A stretch of 64,000 nucleotides of DNA, taken from NCBI GenBank assembly GCA_000711775.1, contig ARYC01017212.1, forward strand, positions 1 through 64,000, given 5' to 3'. Every line of letters begins with the position of its first letter. Positions within the stretch are counted from its first letter, which is position 1. The translations under genes and the position numbers were made by a program. The stretch is from Oxytricha trifallax. Taxonomy: Eukaryota > Ciliophora > Spirotrichea > Sporadotrichida > Oxytrichidae. Below the pieces are notes generated by a model. It saw only the letters and a program-made list of their open reading frames with translations, was not told where the DNA came from and made no database searches. Shown here piece by piece: positions 11,378 to 23,549 of the stretch.

Positions 11378-11650
11378 TCAGATTAGTAGCCACAATTTTT
11401 GACTGTTTCTCTCAACAAATTGATCGTTTTCTTCTGCCATAAAAACAATTTATTTAAAGCAATGTTTTAAGTCATCGATCTAAATGAGTTTCTTCAGTAT
11501 TTTGGTGTTTTTCTTTAAAATATATGCTGCCTTAAGTTTGGAAATATTTTACTTTAGCATTATCTAATCAAGCTCATCCAATTATTATTTAGCCTCTTCT
11601 GCCTCATTGATAAATTATTTAGCTGATTAATCAAAATATAAGTTAGAATT
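11378..11650 (-). pseudogene. Coiled-coil-like protein fragment
   Basis: A clean frame of about 90 codons ends at TGA 11378-11380. It includes FINEAEEAKQQLDELDQIML, ISKLKAAYILKKNTKILKKL and IVFMAEENDQFVERNSQKLW. The heptad-like E/L/K pattern suggests a coiled coil. There is no Met at the upstream edge and the DNA there becomes very AT-rich, so the 5' part is missing or lies beyond an interruption. Family unknown. Confidence 0.45.
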
Positions 11651-11659
11651 TTAATTTTT

Positions 11660-12360
11660 TTATTTTACAATTAAATACTATTTAATTTTTAGATGAATAC
11701 AAGATTTACTTAAAAATAAATGTATGCTTCAATCAATCATTTAAATATTAAAATTAATATTTGGAAATGTAATTACTTAATATGTAACTTATTTATATTC
11801 TTAAATAATTCTAGAAAAAATGCTGGATTTTTAGTAGTTTTAAGAAGAATTTTATAAACATGTTTGAATTGAGATATTAATTACGACAATATCTCAATTT
11901 ACATCACCAAGTTTAACCGATTAGAAGAAAAAATTATCAATCATTAATGTGAAAATCTAAATAAAATAATATTTTTAAATTATAAATTTTAAATTAAACG
12001 AAGAAGTATCAAAATCATCAAGAATCAATAAGTAAACGTAAGGAATAAGGGCATTTATAAATTATCTTTGTAATACTGAATTTGCTTGTGCTTATTTTTA
12101 TTTATGGCAAATAAATCTATCATTCTGTATTAAATTGTACAAAGTAATGATATTTCTTTAATTTTATAACAATAACTACTTTTAAGATTCATGAAAATAA
12201 TATTTATACATTTTCTAAAATTAAAAACTCATAAAATAAATAAAAATTAAGTAAGCACTAATCTAATATTATCATAACAATATTTAAATTTAAAAGTTAG
12301 TCAATATAATGACTTAAGTAAGGAAATAGGTTTTATATTTTAGTATTATAATAATTCTTT
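11660..12360. other. AT-rich DNA, nothing recognised
   Basis: No convincing frame on either strand. Confidence 0.45.
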
Positions 12361-12366
12361 AAAAAA

Positions 12367-12395
12367 ATAATAATAATAATAATAATAATAATAAG
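12367..12395. repeat. (AAT)n microsatellite
   Basis: About nine uninterrupted ATA/AAT units, followed by AAGAATAAT. It sits at the edge of the less AT-rich 12.4-13.86 kb island. Confidence 0.85.
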
Positions 12396-12699
12396 AATAA
12401 TAATTAACTCACATCTAGACCTCAAGGGTCTAGATAAATAATGTGTTAAGGGACGAGCCCTTTTAATAGTAGAGTGTTCTCTTCAGCAGCTTTTTAAAAT
12501 TATTGGTTGACTATGATCACTAGTTAACAAGTGATTTGCACCAACCTGGATCATGTGCTCTTTCTATCCGTTTGGGATGATTAGTTTTTCTTTACTTTGC
12601 TCCTGTTGAGAGATTCATTAATGAATATTGAGGAAACATTTTCCCAGATGCTACTGGCTGACAAGACTTTGTGGCCAAGCTCAGTCCATCTTGATTCAG

Positions 12700-13860
12700 G
12701 GGATTAGTCTTTTGATAAGTATTGGTTAGCACTGAGTACTGTTGAAAGAGCTTATTTCTTCCATGAATGTTTGAAGATGCCTCTCGAATAATTATTTCCA
12801 GTTTATGTAGTTTTGGAAGATTTGGGTCGCAGTTCTTCAGATTTATTCAAATCTCCTTTTTAAGTTTCCTTATTTTCCTGTTAAGTTTTGTTACTTTTAA
12901 TTCCATTTCCAGTGTAGATTCTCTAGACAGGATTGTTTAGAAGCTTCCATGTAATCTGGTTTCTTTGGGTGAACTGAATATGAATAAGGTTCATAGTTGT
13001 CCAGGTTTCTATTGTGTAGCTTTATATTTAACTTCCTCTAAAATTCCATCTTGTTAATCAAATATTAGGTTCCAAATATTTCTTAAAAATTTGCTGGTCT
13101 TGTATCATCTTAGTGTTAGTCAAGTGGTTGAGAGTCGACTGGTGAGGGAGGTGCCAAAGTTTTATGTGATGACGCGAGGTTGTCCTTTGAGGTGGGGGTC
13201 CTAAGGGAGGACGAAATAATAATTTTTATTCCACAGGGGAGTACTAAATAGGGAGGGGTGAATCCTCTAGAAAAGAATGTGAAGAATCAGACTCGAAGTC
13301 GTCTTCATCTTCTTCCTCCTCATCTTGAAGGTATGAAAAGGAGTGTAACAATCACTTGTTCATAAACTCTTGGAATGTTGAGTAATCAGATTATAAGAAA
13401 GATTTAAAATCATTTTTGGGTTCTTCATAGTCTTCATAGTTACTGTGTTAGGAACTTTGCCGATTGCGTGTAATGTGGCGGTGATCTATTGAATTGGGTT
13501 TGAACATTTAGAACTTTGAAGAAGGTGAGAAAAATTTCAGAAATGAAAATTGAATGTTTTACTTGCAGCGTTTCTGGAATATTTTAGTAAGGTAGTCAAG
13601 TTCTTAGACTGTTTTGTATGGGTTTCCTATGTTTGTTAGTGATACTCCAGAACTAAGTATGGTTCTGGAAAGCAGTAATAGATTCGATAGCATTATCTAT
13701 GCTGGTCTCAATATTTTGTCGATAGAAACAACATGGATCTCTTGCAAGATCGTAAGTAGTTGTTAGGGGTTTTAGTGTCCGAATAGTTTATCGACGGGGT
13801 GTACATTCCACTTGGGGTTGTGCTAAGTCACGATACTTTACATCTTGGTCGTTCCATATT
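12700..13860 (-). pseudogene. Decayed unknown gene in a GC-richer island
   Basis: Base composition is clearly less AT-rich than the flanks. Minus-strand frames read like protein: DVKYRDLAQPQVECTPRRQT and YDLARDPCCFYRQNIETSID (about 13,660-13,850). Further on come NYEDYEEPKNDFKSFLQSDY, an acidic run DEEEEDEDDFESDSS (about 13,280-13,440) and a basic Q/N-rich tail to about 12,700. The frame changes near 13,560-13,620, and at least two TGAs interrupt it. No family recognised. The acidic middle and basic tail suggest a nuclear or structural protein, but this is only inference. Confidence 0.4.
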
Positions 13861-14092
13861 TTCAATCAAATTCTAATTTTAAACTATATAATTCTATATT
13901 AATTTATATATAACTTAATCAAAATATTTAGATTAATTAATTACATGTATTGTTTTGCCAAAAATATTTTATCTGTTTTTTTAAATATTTTTGGTTGATA
14001 AAATATATTAATTTAATTTTTTAAACTTTTACGAAGTAAATGTTTATTATAGATTTTGTATTTTAGTTATAATATCTATATATTATTTAAAA

Positions 14093-14427
14093 ATGAAATA
14101 GATTCAATTGATTCCTGAAAAAGTGAATGTAGGTCCATAATAATAGAAAGAGCAAGTGTCTTATATCAGTAACATTAATACTTATTATTAGGATGCAACT
14201 TAGCGATATTAAAAATTTAGTTTAACCTTGGTTTTTTCATGATACACCCAAACAAGCTTATATCGAGGATAACATAGTTGCTACTGTGTAATTTAGGCGA
14301 TGATCAAAGAACCTATAACAGATGCATTAGTTTATTGAAGAAATTTAAGAAATGGAAAGTTACTAAAAGTTTAATTAAATAAAGTCGAAATTATATATTG
14401 CATTTTTTATATAAACAAGAAGTATGA
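14093..14427 (+). pseudogene. Short unknown gene, one break
   Basis: ATG at 14093 opens MKQIQLIPEKVNVGPQQQKE and runs to TGA at 14240. An overlapping ATG (14239) in the next frame then runs LISRITQLLLCNLGDDQRTY and LLKKFKKWKVTKSLIKQSRN to TGA 14425-14427. The two parts look like one small basic protein with a one-base change, or two overlapping ORFs. No family recognised. Confidence 0.38.
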
Positions 14428-14429
14428 AG

Positions 14430-15890
14430 GAGTGATGGATCTTAAGTAATTTAAAGAAAATTTTTTAAAAAACTTACTTTAATTGATTTCAGTAGAGCAT
14501 TAATTATTAAATTGATTCATTTCGATCAAGTGTAAATCAGATAAAATACAGTAATATACATTACAACACAAACACAGGTATCAAGTCTGTTCAACTTATA
14601 AAATATTCAATGCATTATTTAAAACTCTAAACCATGAGTAACTATTTTTATTACTTAAATACTAACTAGAAATATTTAAAAAAAAACTATAGTAATAATG
14701 AAAAAAGTATGGGCATTTATATCATTTGCATTTTATATCTGAAAACAAGTGGATATTTGAATTAATTAAGAATCTTAACTTAGTTAATTATGAAATAAAA
14801 TCTGGCTAATAATATCCTAAGTAAAATTGATCAAATAATTTTTGATTTTTCTCACATGTGAATTCATTTTAAATTAATTTTTATAAATTTTGAGAAGAAA
14901 AAAATAAGATAATACATTTAAAAATGCTATAAACGAGCAAGACCTTGATTATTTAAGATCGACTGTTATATCCTTTAGGATGGCAGTTGTTTATAAGAAA
15001 TAACTATTGCCAGCTGTTCAACATAAGAGTTATTTACTATTTTCATCATTCCCGTGGTAATTGTCATCTCTGATTCATTTAGGATAACTCTGCCTTTTAA
15101 TATGATAGAATAAAGTTAGGCATTTTGATATCAATCTTATTATGGTAATCATCAGTAATTGTTTGAATAATTAGCAATGAGTTAAAATAGATATTAGAGG
15201 AAAATTCTAATAAATGTTTTCTCATAAAATATTGAAGAAGGATATAAATATTTAAAGAAAGCTAAATCAGAATATTCATTTTTGTGTTTCCTAAGAAATC
15301 CCCACCACTCCCAATTAGGCAACTTCCCGCTCCTCCCAGTAAAATATTGTCTCTATTTCATAAGATTCCATTTATTCTCAAGTTCTCTTTCAAACTTCAT
15401 CGAATGATATTTGGATTCCGTGAAACTATTAAATGAGGAACAAATATTTAAATATTTTCAAAGATATTTAATATGCTATTATTAAATATTTTATAAATGA
15501 TTAGATAAGTGGTGGTATATCTGCCACTTTAGTAAATGTATTTCGTAAAAATAGAAAAATTCTGTGAGTTTTATAATAAGTTATATAGTGCATGAATATT
15601 AATTAATTAAATTCAACATAATTAGTAAATTGAAAACTTTATAAAATTAATTATTTATTAAGCGTAGGTTACAATATTACGATTCATCTGTAACATACTC
15701 TTTAATTTAAGATTAAAAAAATATTTTGAATAAATCTAAAAATTTGTATTAATGTAAGTATATTGATTTAATCTTTATTTTAATACAATCAATACTAAAC
15801 ATTTTTGAATATTGTTAGTTTTAGCTTTAATTAAAAATTATTGGGTACCAATTTTGATCTGGAAAAATAAAGGAATAGATCGTTGAAATT
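14430..15890. other. AT-rich DNA, nothing recognised
   Basis: No frame with convincing composition. A few short less AT-rich patches, for example near 15,300-15,340, could be old coding DNA but show no motif. Confidence 0.4.
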
Positions 15891-15896
15891 TTAACT

Positions 15897-16100
15897 ATGA
15901 AAACATTGAATTAAAATAGGAATCCTAAGAGTTAAAAGTAATCAAATTCCATCCAAAATTAATTTAAGATATAAAAAAGATCTATTTAAGGGCATATACA
16001 TCTCGAATTAGAGTATTATCTGGAATAATAGTAGAATTACAAAGAATTCAAACCAGAATTGTTAAAAGATACTCATACATAAGACTAAATTGATGTATGA
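15897..16100 (+). CDS. Possible 67-residue ORF
   Basis: ATG 15897 to TGA 16098-16100 in the ciliate code. It is Q/N-rich and includes HIHLELEYYLEQQQNYKEFK. It could be real or chance, because TGA is the only stop. No family. Confidence 0.25.
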
Positions 16101-16109
16101 TACAAACGC

Positions 16110-17225
16110 TTATTAAGCTTTTAATTTACTTCAACAATTCTACACATATTGGTATTGCTTTAAAGTCAAAATAATTAGTTATATTAATAGGAGTAGAACT
16201 TGTTCATTGTTAGCAACTTAATAATACAATAAGACCCTAATATATCAAGAACAAGCTTAATAAAGAAAGAAAATTAATGACAATGCAGATGACATATCAT
16301 TTATACATGATATTGATGACAACTTCAACGATATATATATACTAATTTTACCTATTATAAATAGTCCATTTCCAATAATACTTTCTACAAAAATTCAGCT
16401 AAATTGATACACACAAAGCTGCCAAAAAATCTCATAGCATTGTAAAATTAAACAAAGGATGAACTAAAATTTTCATATAAATAAGGGAACACCTTTTAAA
16501 GAGTGTTTGAGCTGAGACTAAAATTTATAAATAATGAAATAAAAATAATGAAAAATATAATGGAGTATTGCCTAAAATTATTTAATAAGAAGATTTCCAG
16601 GAAGATTTTTGGATAAATAAATTTAATATATAATATGTGTGAAAATGGAGTACTGATAAGATTAATCTTATCTAGTAAACTTAAACCTCAATATTTAATT
16701 AAAGCGTTACTTTAAAATAAAGGTAAAAATTATAAATGTTATATTTAATAAAACAAGATAAGAACTTAACATATATATATTTCATGATTTATTGAACATG
16801 GTTAAAAATGGCAAATTACACATGAGGATATTTGAATTTCAGTCATCAGTTTCTTCCCTAATTTTCAATGACATAATCTCAAATATTTTTTTCAATCCAA
16901 CAAATAAAAAACAGCCATTAAGTTACGTCAAATAACAATAACATTAATAGTAACAACTGAATTCCAAAATAAAACATCCTTCATTTTATCTAGACAGGAA
17001 AAAACCTAACCTCATTTAATTTGATCAATATGTAGATAGAATTTTATGTCAATATAATGGGAAATTTCTACTTTATTAATAACTTCTAAGTATTTAATCG
17101 ATATATCATTTCGATAACATTTATTGGAATTTGTATAAATTATAAAGTATGTAAAATACAAAACCAACTATTTTTAAATTAATTAATTTTGTTACTACAC
17201 TAACTCAATTAGAAAATAAATTATA
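16110..17225. other. AT-rich DNA, nothing recognised
   Basis: No recognisable gene or structured repeat. Confidence 0.45.
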
Positions 17226-17229
17226 AATA

Positions 17230-17737
17230 TTTCAATTATAGCTCTTACTAACTCCGGATGCTCTCTAGTTTACTTCGCTGTAAATATCTGCGCCTATGGC
17301 TCGATGAACTTGTCATGCAACTATTCGAACTTCTCCATCATAGTGCTACACTAGGGTGATGATGACCTTGGCTAAGAGGGAACACTTGATATAGAGCTTC
17401 TTGAGGAATATATTCAGATCATCCTCCAGTCTGTACTGTGTCTCGGGGATGATCATCTTATAGTGGATGATTCATTAATCTTGAATGAGCGAGATAACTC
17501 ACTTGAAATGCTCAAGATTTACACGTGAGTTGGTTAATACTTGACAATGCTAGCCCATAATTGCATAAAACCTCTTAAATTTGGTGTGTCCCTGATGTTT
17601 TATAACTTGGTTTACCCTGGGTAGCTCTTGAAATGATGCGAGATATAGGTACTTGCTGATAAGAGTCAACTACTCTTGATTATTGAGGAAGTCTGTAAAT
17701 GAACTAGGCCTCTTCTTTAGAACTAGTGGTCTTCTCA
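17230..17737 (-). pseudogene. Unknown gene remnant in a GC-richer island
   Basis: ATG at 17737 opens MRRPLVLKKRPSSFTDFLNN, then VNQVIKHQGHTKFKRFYAIM. After one in-frame TGA it continues YKMIIPETQYRLEDDLNIFL and KKLYIKCSLLAKVIITLVQH. A frame change near 17,340 leads to KFEQLHDKFIEPQAQIF. The sharp composition boundary at both ends matches the coding span, so a single decayed exon or macronuclear-destined-like segment is likely. The family is not recognised. The predicted protein is basic and helical with no membrane segment. Confidence 0.5.
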
Positions 17738-17759
17738 TTTTCAGAATTTAACTTCATTA

Positions 17760-19480
17760 ATTTTTGGCAATATTTGTTTGGATTAAAATTTAAATAAATT
17801 AACATTTAATTATATAGTAATGGAAAATGTATGATTTTGAATAAAATATTGGTGCTATATGTAAATAATTTAACTTAGTACTTGCTTCATTTATTAATGC
17901 TGTAAATTCATCACAAGATTAAAGTGTAGGGAAACTAATTATTTACAACAGTTAGCAAAGACTTGATTGGAACTTGAGACATAACAACAAATAGGTTTCA
18001 AAGATATTAGATATTATCTAAGATAACTAGTCACTATGATGTGCAATATTAAAATAGTAAGAACCAGGCTTAATTGCAACTCAAGAATAGAGAAAAACTA
18101 AAAGATTCCAAAATTAACTTTAAAATACAATAAAATGCCGTAAAACTGCAAATATGTCATCCAATATTAAAAGTTTGTTTATCTTGTATATATTTACGTG
18201 AATTTATATAAGGCTAAAAAAAGAAAAACACTAGTATCTTTTGATAGTTTAATCAATACTTTTATCGCCAAAATTCTAAAGAATAGTATGATATATTTTT
18301 CATTTATTATTTTTACTCTTTATATTATTTTTATATTTTAGAATTAAATTGAATAATTAAAAAATTATCATACATATCTTATATAAGTTATAAATACTTA
18401 TTTGAATATGATATCATTTCTTAAATTAATTTGAAAATGATAAAAAATATATTAAGGATAAACATTGATGAAATAATAATTTATAATGCTTTTTTAAGAG
18501 TTAAATTAAAAATAATAGTAATATAACTATATATAAACTTAAGTTTGATTGTTTGATTTCAATAATTAAATAATTTAATGCGATACTTACAAATTTGTTT
18601 GGTAGTTAATTTAATATTTACTTCATTTAATCTACTATTGCCTTCATCTTATCTCAAGTAGAGTAACAATATTTCATATTTAACCTTTCTTGAATGTATC
18701 TCTAATCCAAATCGAAGTATATGAATATATGATATTGATTTTGTCATAATGAACAAGCAAGAATGTTTCTTCGTTTCTCACTATGAAATTATCTTCATCA
18801 TCTCAAACTCATAATAAGGTGTGTTGAGTATGAAAAAGAAAAATAATAGTCTTCTTTTAATGAATAATCATTGTATGAGGAATAAGTTTTTATAAATTAA
18901 TATTAAATGCCGGAGGCATCATTCTCAATTTGATTCTTTAGTAACGCCCCTTTTTGTTAAATTTTTTAAGTTTCTTCTATTTTCCCTATTACAAATTTTT
19001 AACAGTAAGTTCTTTGTATATTTGATTGTTTTGTTAATCATTATACAAATAATTATTTATACCATAGAATTTACTCTAATTTAAAATAAGTTCTCATCAT
19101 TTATTCTTGAAGGAATATAATGAATGACTCTTCTTATTGATAAAGGTAAAATGTTTTTATAACTACAGGAATTGCTTTAATTGAAAAATAATTATGCTAA
19201 TAACATGATTCTCTAGTTTGAAAGACTCAAATCAATATAGATATAATAATCAACTTTATTAATTTATGCAAAATTTATCAGAAAAAACTAAGATTAACTT
19301 TATGACATTTTCTTATTATAATAAAGTCAGACTCAGTTCTTTCAGCTTAACTTATGTGGATCAAGGATTAAAGTAGTTATAATCTTATAAGTTGGTAAAA
19401 ATACTGTATTAAATTTATAAAATTTTGCATAAACTATACTTTAGACCAATTTATTAGAAGTTATTACATTCATTTATAAT
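17760..19480. other. AT-rich DNA, nothing recognised
   Basis: No convincing frame on either strand. Confidence 0.45.
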
Positions 19481-19489
19481 AAAATAGAT

Positions 19490-19715
19490 CTTTTATCGGG
19501 AACATCTTCATCATCTTCATCTATGCTTTGCGAAGTTGTATATAAACCCATCTACAAATCTACGTTATATTACGGCTATTTTTATAGCATTCGCTATATT
19601 TATGAAGGATTGAATTAATTAGTCATAAAAACATGCTTCTTAATCTTCATTATCATCATAATTATCACTCTTGATCTTCAAACATAATTAAAAATGAGCT
19701 CAGTGTTTCATATAA
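19490..19715 (-). pseudogene. Possible short coding remnant with acidic end
   Basis: One minus frame reads DNYDDNEDQEACFYDQLIQS, then SFINIANAIKIAVIQRRFVD. A second frame reads MGLYTTSQSIDEDDEDVPDK at the 3' side. Both look protein-like, and they may be parts of one decayed gene. No family. Confidence 0.25.
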
Positions 19716-19729
19716 GAAAAAACAAGCTC

Positions 19730-20540
19730 TATTTCTACAATTTTATAATAACTCTACCTGTAAATATCTTAATTTGATATGAGACCTCATAAATTTAAAT
19801 CTTATAATAGGATATTAGGTAGAATTCACTCTGAGTTAGTTTGACAAAGAATAATACACATTTATTTTTCTTCAAGATTGTCAAGCATGTTCACATGTTT
19901 TTTCCTCTTAAAGAGTCAAAGTCTATAATATTGTCGTTAATCAATAATTTTTGTCATTATTGAAAGCTTTTTTTAGCTGGAGTTTATCACTTTTAAGTGT
20001 TACCCTAGAGTAGTATTGCAATAAAATGACCAATTCCACAAGCTGACCACAGCATAGTGAGTTATAGTTTAATTTATTTAATAGAATTCACTTTAAAATG
20101 AAGTTAAAGAGACTAAAATTCTTAATAATAATACTTAATTTTCCAAAAATCATATTTTTATAATTTTGAAGATCATTTTGTTTAGTTAGTGTTAAAAGTT
20201 ACAACTCTTTAAGTCCTAGGCTCATCTTTTGTAGTTTTATTGTGTCATTAATATGGTTTATCTTTATAAAGAGGTTGATAATTTCTTAATTAAGATTTAT
20301 TTGTTCAAAAACAATTTAATATCACTATTTGTATCATTTCAATCTGCTCCCTCCTAAAGAACTTAAAACCCCATTGAATGAATTGAAAAAGGTGCCAAAA
20401 AGTAGCATTCAATCTTTAATAATTCAATAAATAGCACAATTTAATGATATATATTTATTATTTTTTGATTAAGTTTACAACTTACTCAAACAATTAACAG
20501 TGAAAACAGATACTTCAATTAAACAGAATCTAATTAACCC
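19730..20540. other. AT-rich DNA, nothing recognised
   Basis: A single AAAACCCC at about 20,366 is too short to be a telomeric end. No genes seen. Confidence 0.45.
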
Positions 20541-20599
20541 CGTCATATCAAAATCACTCCAGCATTCTGAACATTAACCCTCATTGCATTTGAGGGCGA

Positions 20600-21600
20600 C
20601 TGCCATTTATCAGTCTATTTTACCCTAGTGACGTGAACTGCTATGGCATGTCAAAGCGTCTCTGGTGCAGTTGTCAGCCATCAAAGCACTTCTTCTGGGG
20701 CCAATGGGCAGCAAAAAATGAGGAGAAGAAGGTTGAGGAAGAGGTGTATTTGCCTTTTACTTTAACACAATTGCAAGCATCAACATCGCAAGGCTGCCAT
20801 ACAGCACTGGTGACCTGGTATGATCCAAAGATCATGTGACTATCTCTAGCAATACCTACAATACTTGTGACTCAATAGGCTGTTTGAAGATTAGTGTTGG
20901 CGTATTTCAAGACCCCCTTCGTGCATTTTGAGGTAAAAGAGCATGATGCAGCAACTCCATTAGCGCTGTGACTGTCGGTATAAGGGCATGAAAGAGCAAT
21001 TGTGATAGATAGTCTTATATTCACTATTTGCTAAATATTGATAAACTTCATCTCTATTGGCATGAGAGCCTGCTACATTTGGTGCGAAGAAGTCGTATTA
21101 GAGCTCTAAAGCCCCAGAGTGAATGGGAACTCCATTGTGGTTGAGACACCAACGAGCACAGAGCGCTCAGTGAACTGCTTCTTATTCCCTGCCTCCCTAT
21201 TGGCAACTGCTTAATATTGAAGTCCTGTAGATTGAAGGAGAATCTGCAAGGCATCTTACACTACAACATACAGAGAAGCGCTAAGACTAGAGCGTAAAAG
21301 GGTAGGAAGTTTTAGAGATCTGATGGTTTGACATTAAAGATTTTCTCTCCATATCCTAAACCATCGGCACTACATGTATAAACCATAATTTTAGGAAACT
21401 CTAATGGCCATTTCAGAAACAGTGATGCTTGATTATCTCGGCCCCCGAGGAGATCTCTGAGTCGGAAGTTCCACCGTCGTGAGATAAGTCCCGCTTAGTC
21501 GAGTGGTGCCACGACAGCCGCCCATTCGAAGATTCCCCCTTACTTCGACTGCAATACTAGAAGTCAGATATGGCGAAAGGCCAATGCCGATACTGCATAC
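20600..21600 (-). pseudogene. Decayed secreted/repeat-type protein gene, related to the 51.6-kb remnant
   Basis: A GC-rich island. Minus frames contain GRLSWHHSTKRDLSHDGGTS and SDSEI, then LGGRDNQASLFLKWPLEFPK and VYTCSADGLGYGEKIF (about 21,330-21,500). Farther on, YANTNLQTAYWVTSIVGIAR, DSHMIFGSYQVTSAVW and a Cys-rich DVDACNCVKVKG (about 20,770-20,930) appear. The block GG(T/I)SDS(E/D)I...DN(Q/R)AS.FLK is shared with the plus-strand remnant at 51.7 kb. Glycine/serine turns spaced this way recall repeat beta-propeller proteins, but that is inference. The frame changes many times. Confidence 0.42.
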
Positions 21601-21619
21601 CAAGAATGACCATGATAAG

Positions 21620-22080
21620 ACGTTAGGGATTCAGAGACATTTAGACTTGATGGCAAAGAAATAAGCAAGCCCAGGTTTTTGGGCAACGACAAGAAATGCA
21701 TAGCACATTTGTAAATAGTAATCACCCAAATGCCTTTCAGCAAGTTTAAGGTTGATGGAAAAACTGAGCTAAGCAGCAGATAATCTATACCAACGTTTAT
21801 AACTCAGGCTCAGGGATTGGCTATTCAAGCAATGGATGGAAGTGAATACACTTGTAACAAACAATCTCTAAATATTTCTGCTTATAGAGTACAACATAAA
21901 CATAACTGACACAGCCTCAGGTGGCTACAAAGGTTAAGCCAAGATCAGAGACCCTCAAGAAATGCAATTCGACACAGATTATGTAAACTTAGAGTACTTT
22001 AAACATAAAGTGACAGTTGAAATATTAAAGACTATATTAGCATTCAACACAGGATTGCTCGCATAACTAAACAACAAAAT
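21620..22080 (+). pseudogene. Unknown coding remnant, plus strand
   Basis: One frame reads VRDSETFRLDGKEISKPRFL, GNDKKCIAHLQIVITQMPFS, KFKVDGKTELSSRQSIPTFI and AQGLAIQAMDGSEYTCNKQS. A second frame continues YNINITDTASGGYKGQAKIR and DPQEMQFDTDYVNLEYFKHK to about 22,050. It is convergent with, and possibly overlaps, the minus-strand remnant. No family recognised. The composition island ends at the same place, near 22,080. Confidence 0.38.
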
Positions 22081-22084
22081 ACTT

Positions 22085-22920
22085 AAGTTTAATATATTTT
22101 CGCTCTCTATATTTATTTATCAAGACCTTCTCCCAAATTTTCACAATCTTTTATTAAAAAACACTTTAAATTAAAAAAAACTATTTATGAATAAAATAAA
22201 TAATGTAATTACATATTAAATATATATGAATTATTTTATTGATTCTTCTTCTTTTTAATTTAAAAATTTTCGTATCTTCAATGTTTTCTATTTTCAGTTA
22301 TTGACTTATAATTTTCAATAATTTAAACCTTCAGTTTATTAGAGCTTAAGACTCTTTATGAGCTTAAGCTTCTTCAAATTAAGATTCAGCTAGATTAAAA
22401 GCATCAAACTAGAATATTTACAATTACACTAAAATATTATGAAAGATATTAATTAAAGCCTATAGTAATTAAATTAATATTGGAATATTTTTAATTTAGA
22501 AGTATTTCTTTAAAAAACATTATTATCTAATTTAGCCAATTCCTAAGTATTTATTACTAAAATAACTCATAGTTAGATTTTTAATTTAAATTCTATAAAT
22601 TCTAGTGTAAGTACTTCAAATTATGATTATTCGAACAAATACATATGAAAAGAATAAAGTTACTAGTAAAAATATTAACTTTCTTTACATGAATGGAAAT
22701 GAAATTAATAATGGATAAATAGAACATTCTCTATAAATGAAACAATAAAGGTTGGCATTTAATTGCAATTTTTATTGAAAAATTAAAGGCAAAAATTTTG
22801 TTCAATAATTTAACATCCTTACTTACATTTTAAAAGAAGATTTACTACTAATTCTAATTAAGATCAGATTTTAGTTTTTATTTTTTCAATTAACATTGAA
22901 AACTTCAGAAATAATTATTG
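22085..22920. other. AT-rich DNA just outside the inverted-repeat region
   Basis: No gene or repeat recognised up to the left end sequence at about 22,924. Confidence 0.45.
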
Positions 22921-22923
22921 ATA

Positions 22924-23260
22924 AATACATACAAAATGGGGAATTTTAAAAATAAAAATAGAAAACTAATTATTTAAATAAGTAAATGCCACTAATTAGA
23001 AAAGCTTTGAGATCAATTTGCATCCCTAATTACTTAACTTCCTGAAATTTAAATTAACATTATGTGATTATTTATTATTAATTCCAACTGTGATTAATTA
23101 GTTTGGAGTGATTTAATATTTATTATTATTTATTTCTCGAATTCATTTCTTTACTTGCGCAGTGTCCAAGTTGTTGCAGTAGCAATCGTTAAAAGATATC
23201 TTCTACTGTGAATTAAGGTTATCCTCAGGATATCTTCTTCAACTAAGGTTTAGTATTTAA
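22924..23260 (+). repeat. Outer left terminal inverted repeat (end sequence family A)
   Basis: It begins near ATTGATAAATACATAC and continues AAATGGGGAATTTTAAAAAT. About 200 bp match the reverse complement of 50,111-50,330 closely. Similarity is also clear to the outer parts of the inner repeats at 37,625 and 47,476. Toward the inside it carries GGATATCTTC-type short motifs, as the other copies do. It lies about 290 bp from the end of the MT-A70 gene. Adjacent CTTCAGAAAT is present on both outer ends in inverted orientation, so the true boundary may extend slightly outward. Confidence 0.75.
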
Positions 23261-23549
23261 AAGAAAACAACAAAAAACACTACTACTGCCTATGTAAATA
23301 CTATATTTCAATAGTTTCAATCCTAAACTCAAAAAATCTTACTGTTAAATAGGCAAATGATTAGATCATATCACTTCTTTAAAAATAGCTGGGATCTGAA
23401 GTTAATGTATACCTTAAAATTGAAGAATTATATGAAATTACAAAATCAGAAAATTCAACATAATAAATGAAACTTTCAAAACTACGAAGAAGCTAAGTAA
23501 TGGAAATTTAACTCATAATAAACTGACTTTTAAAACCCCTTATCTTGAT

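Noticed and set aside
20366-20373. AAAACCCC as a second TBE end
   Set aside because: A single unit without the 17-bp pattern or inverted repeat; the same holds for AAAACCCC near 23,533.
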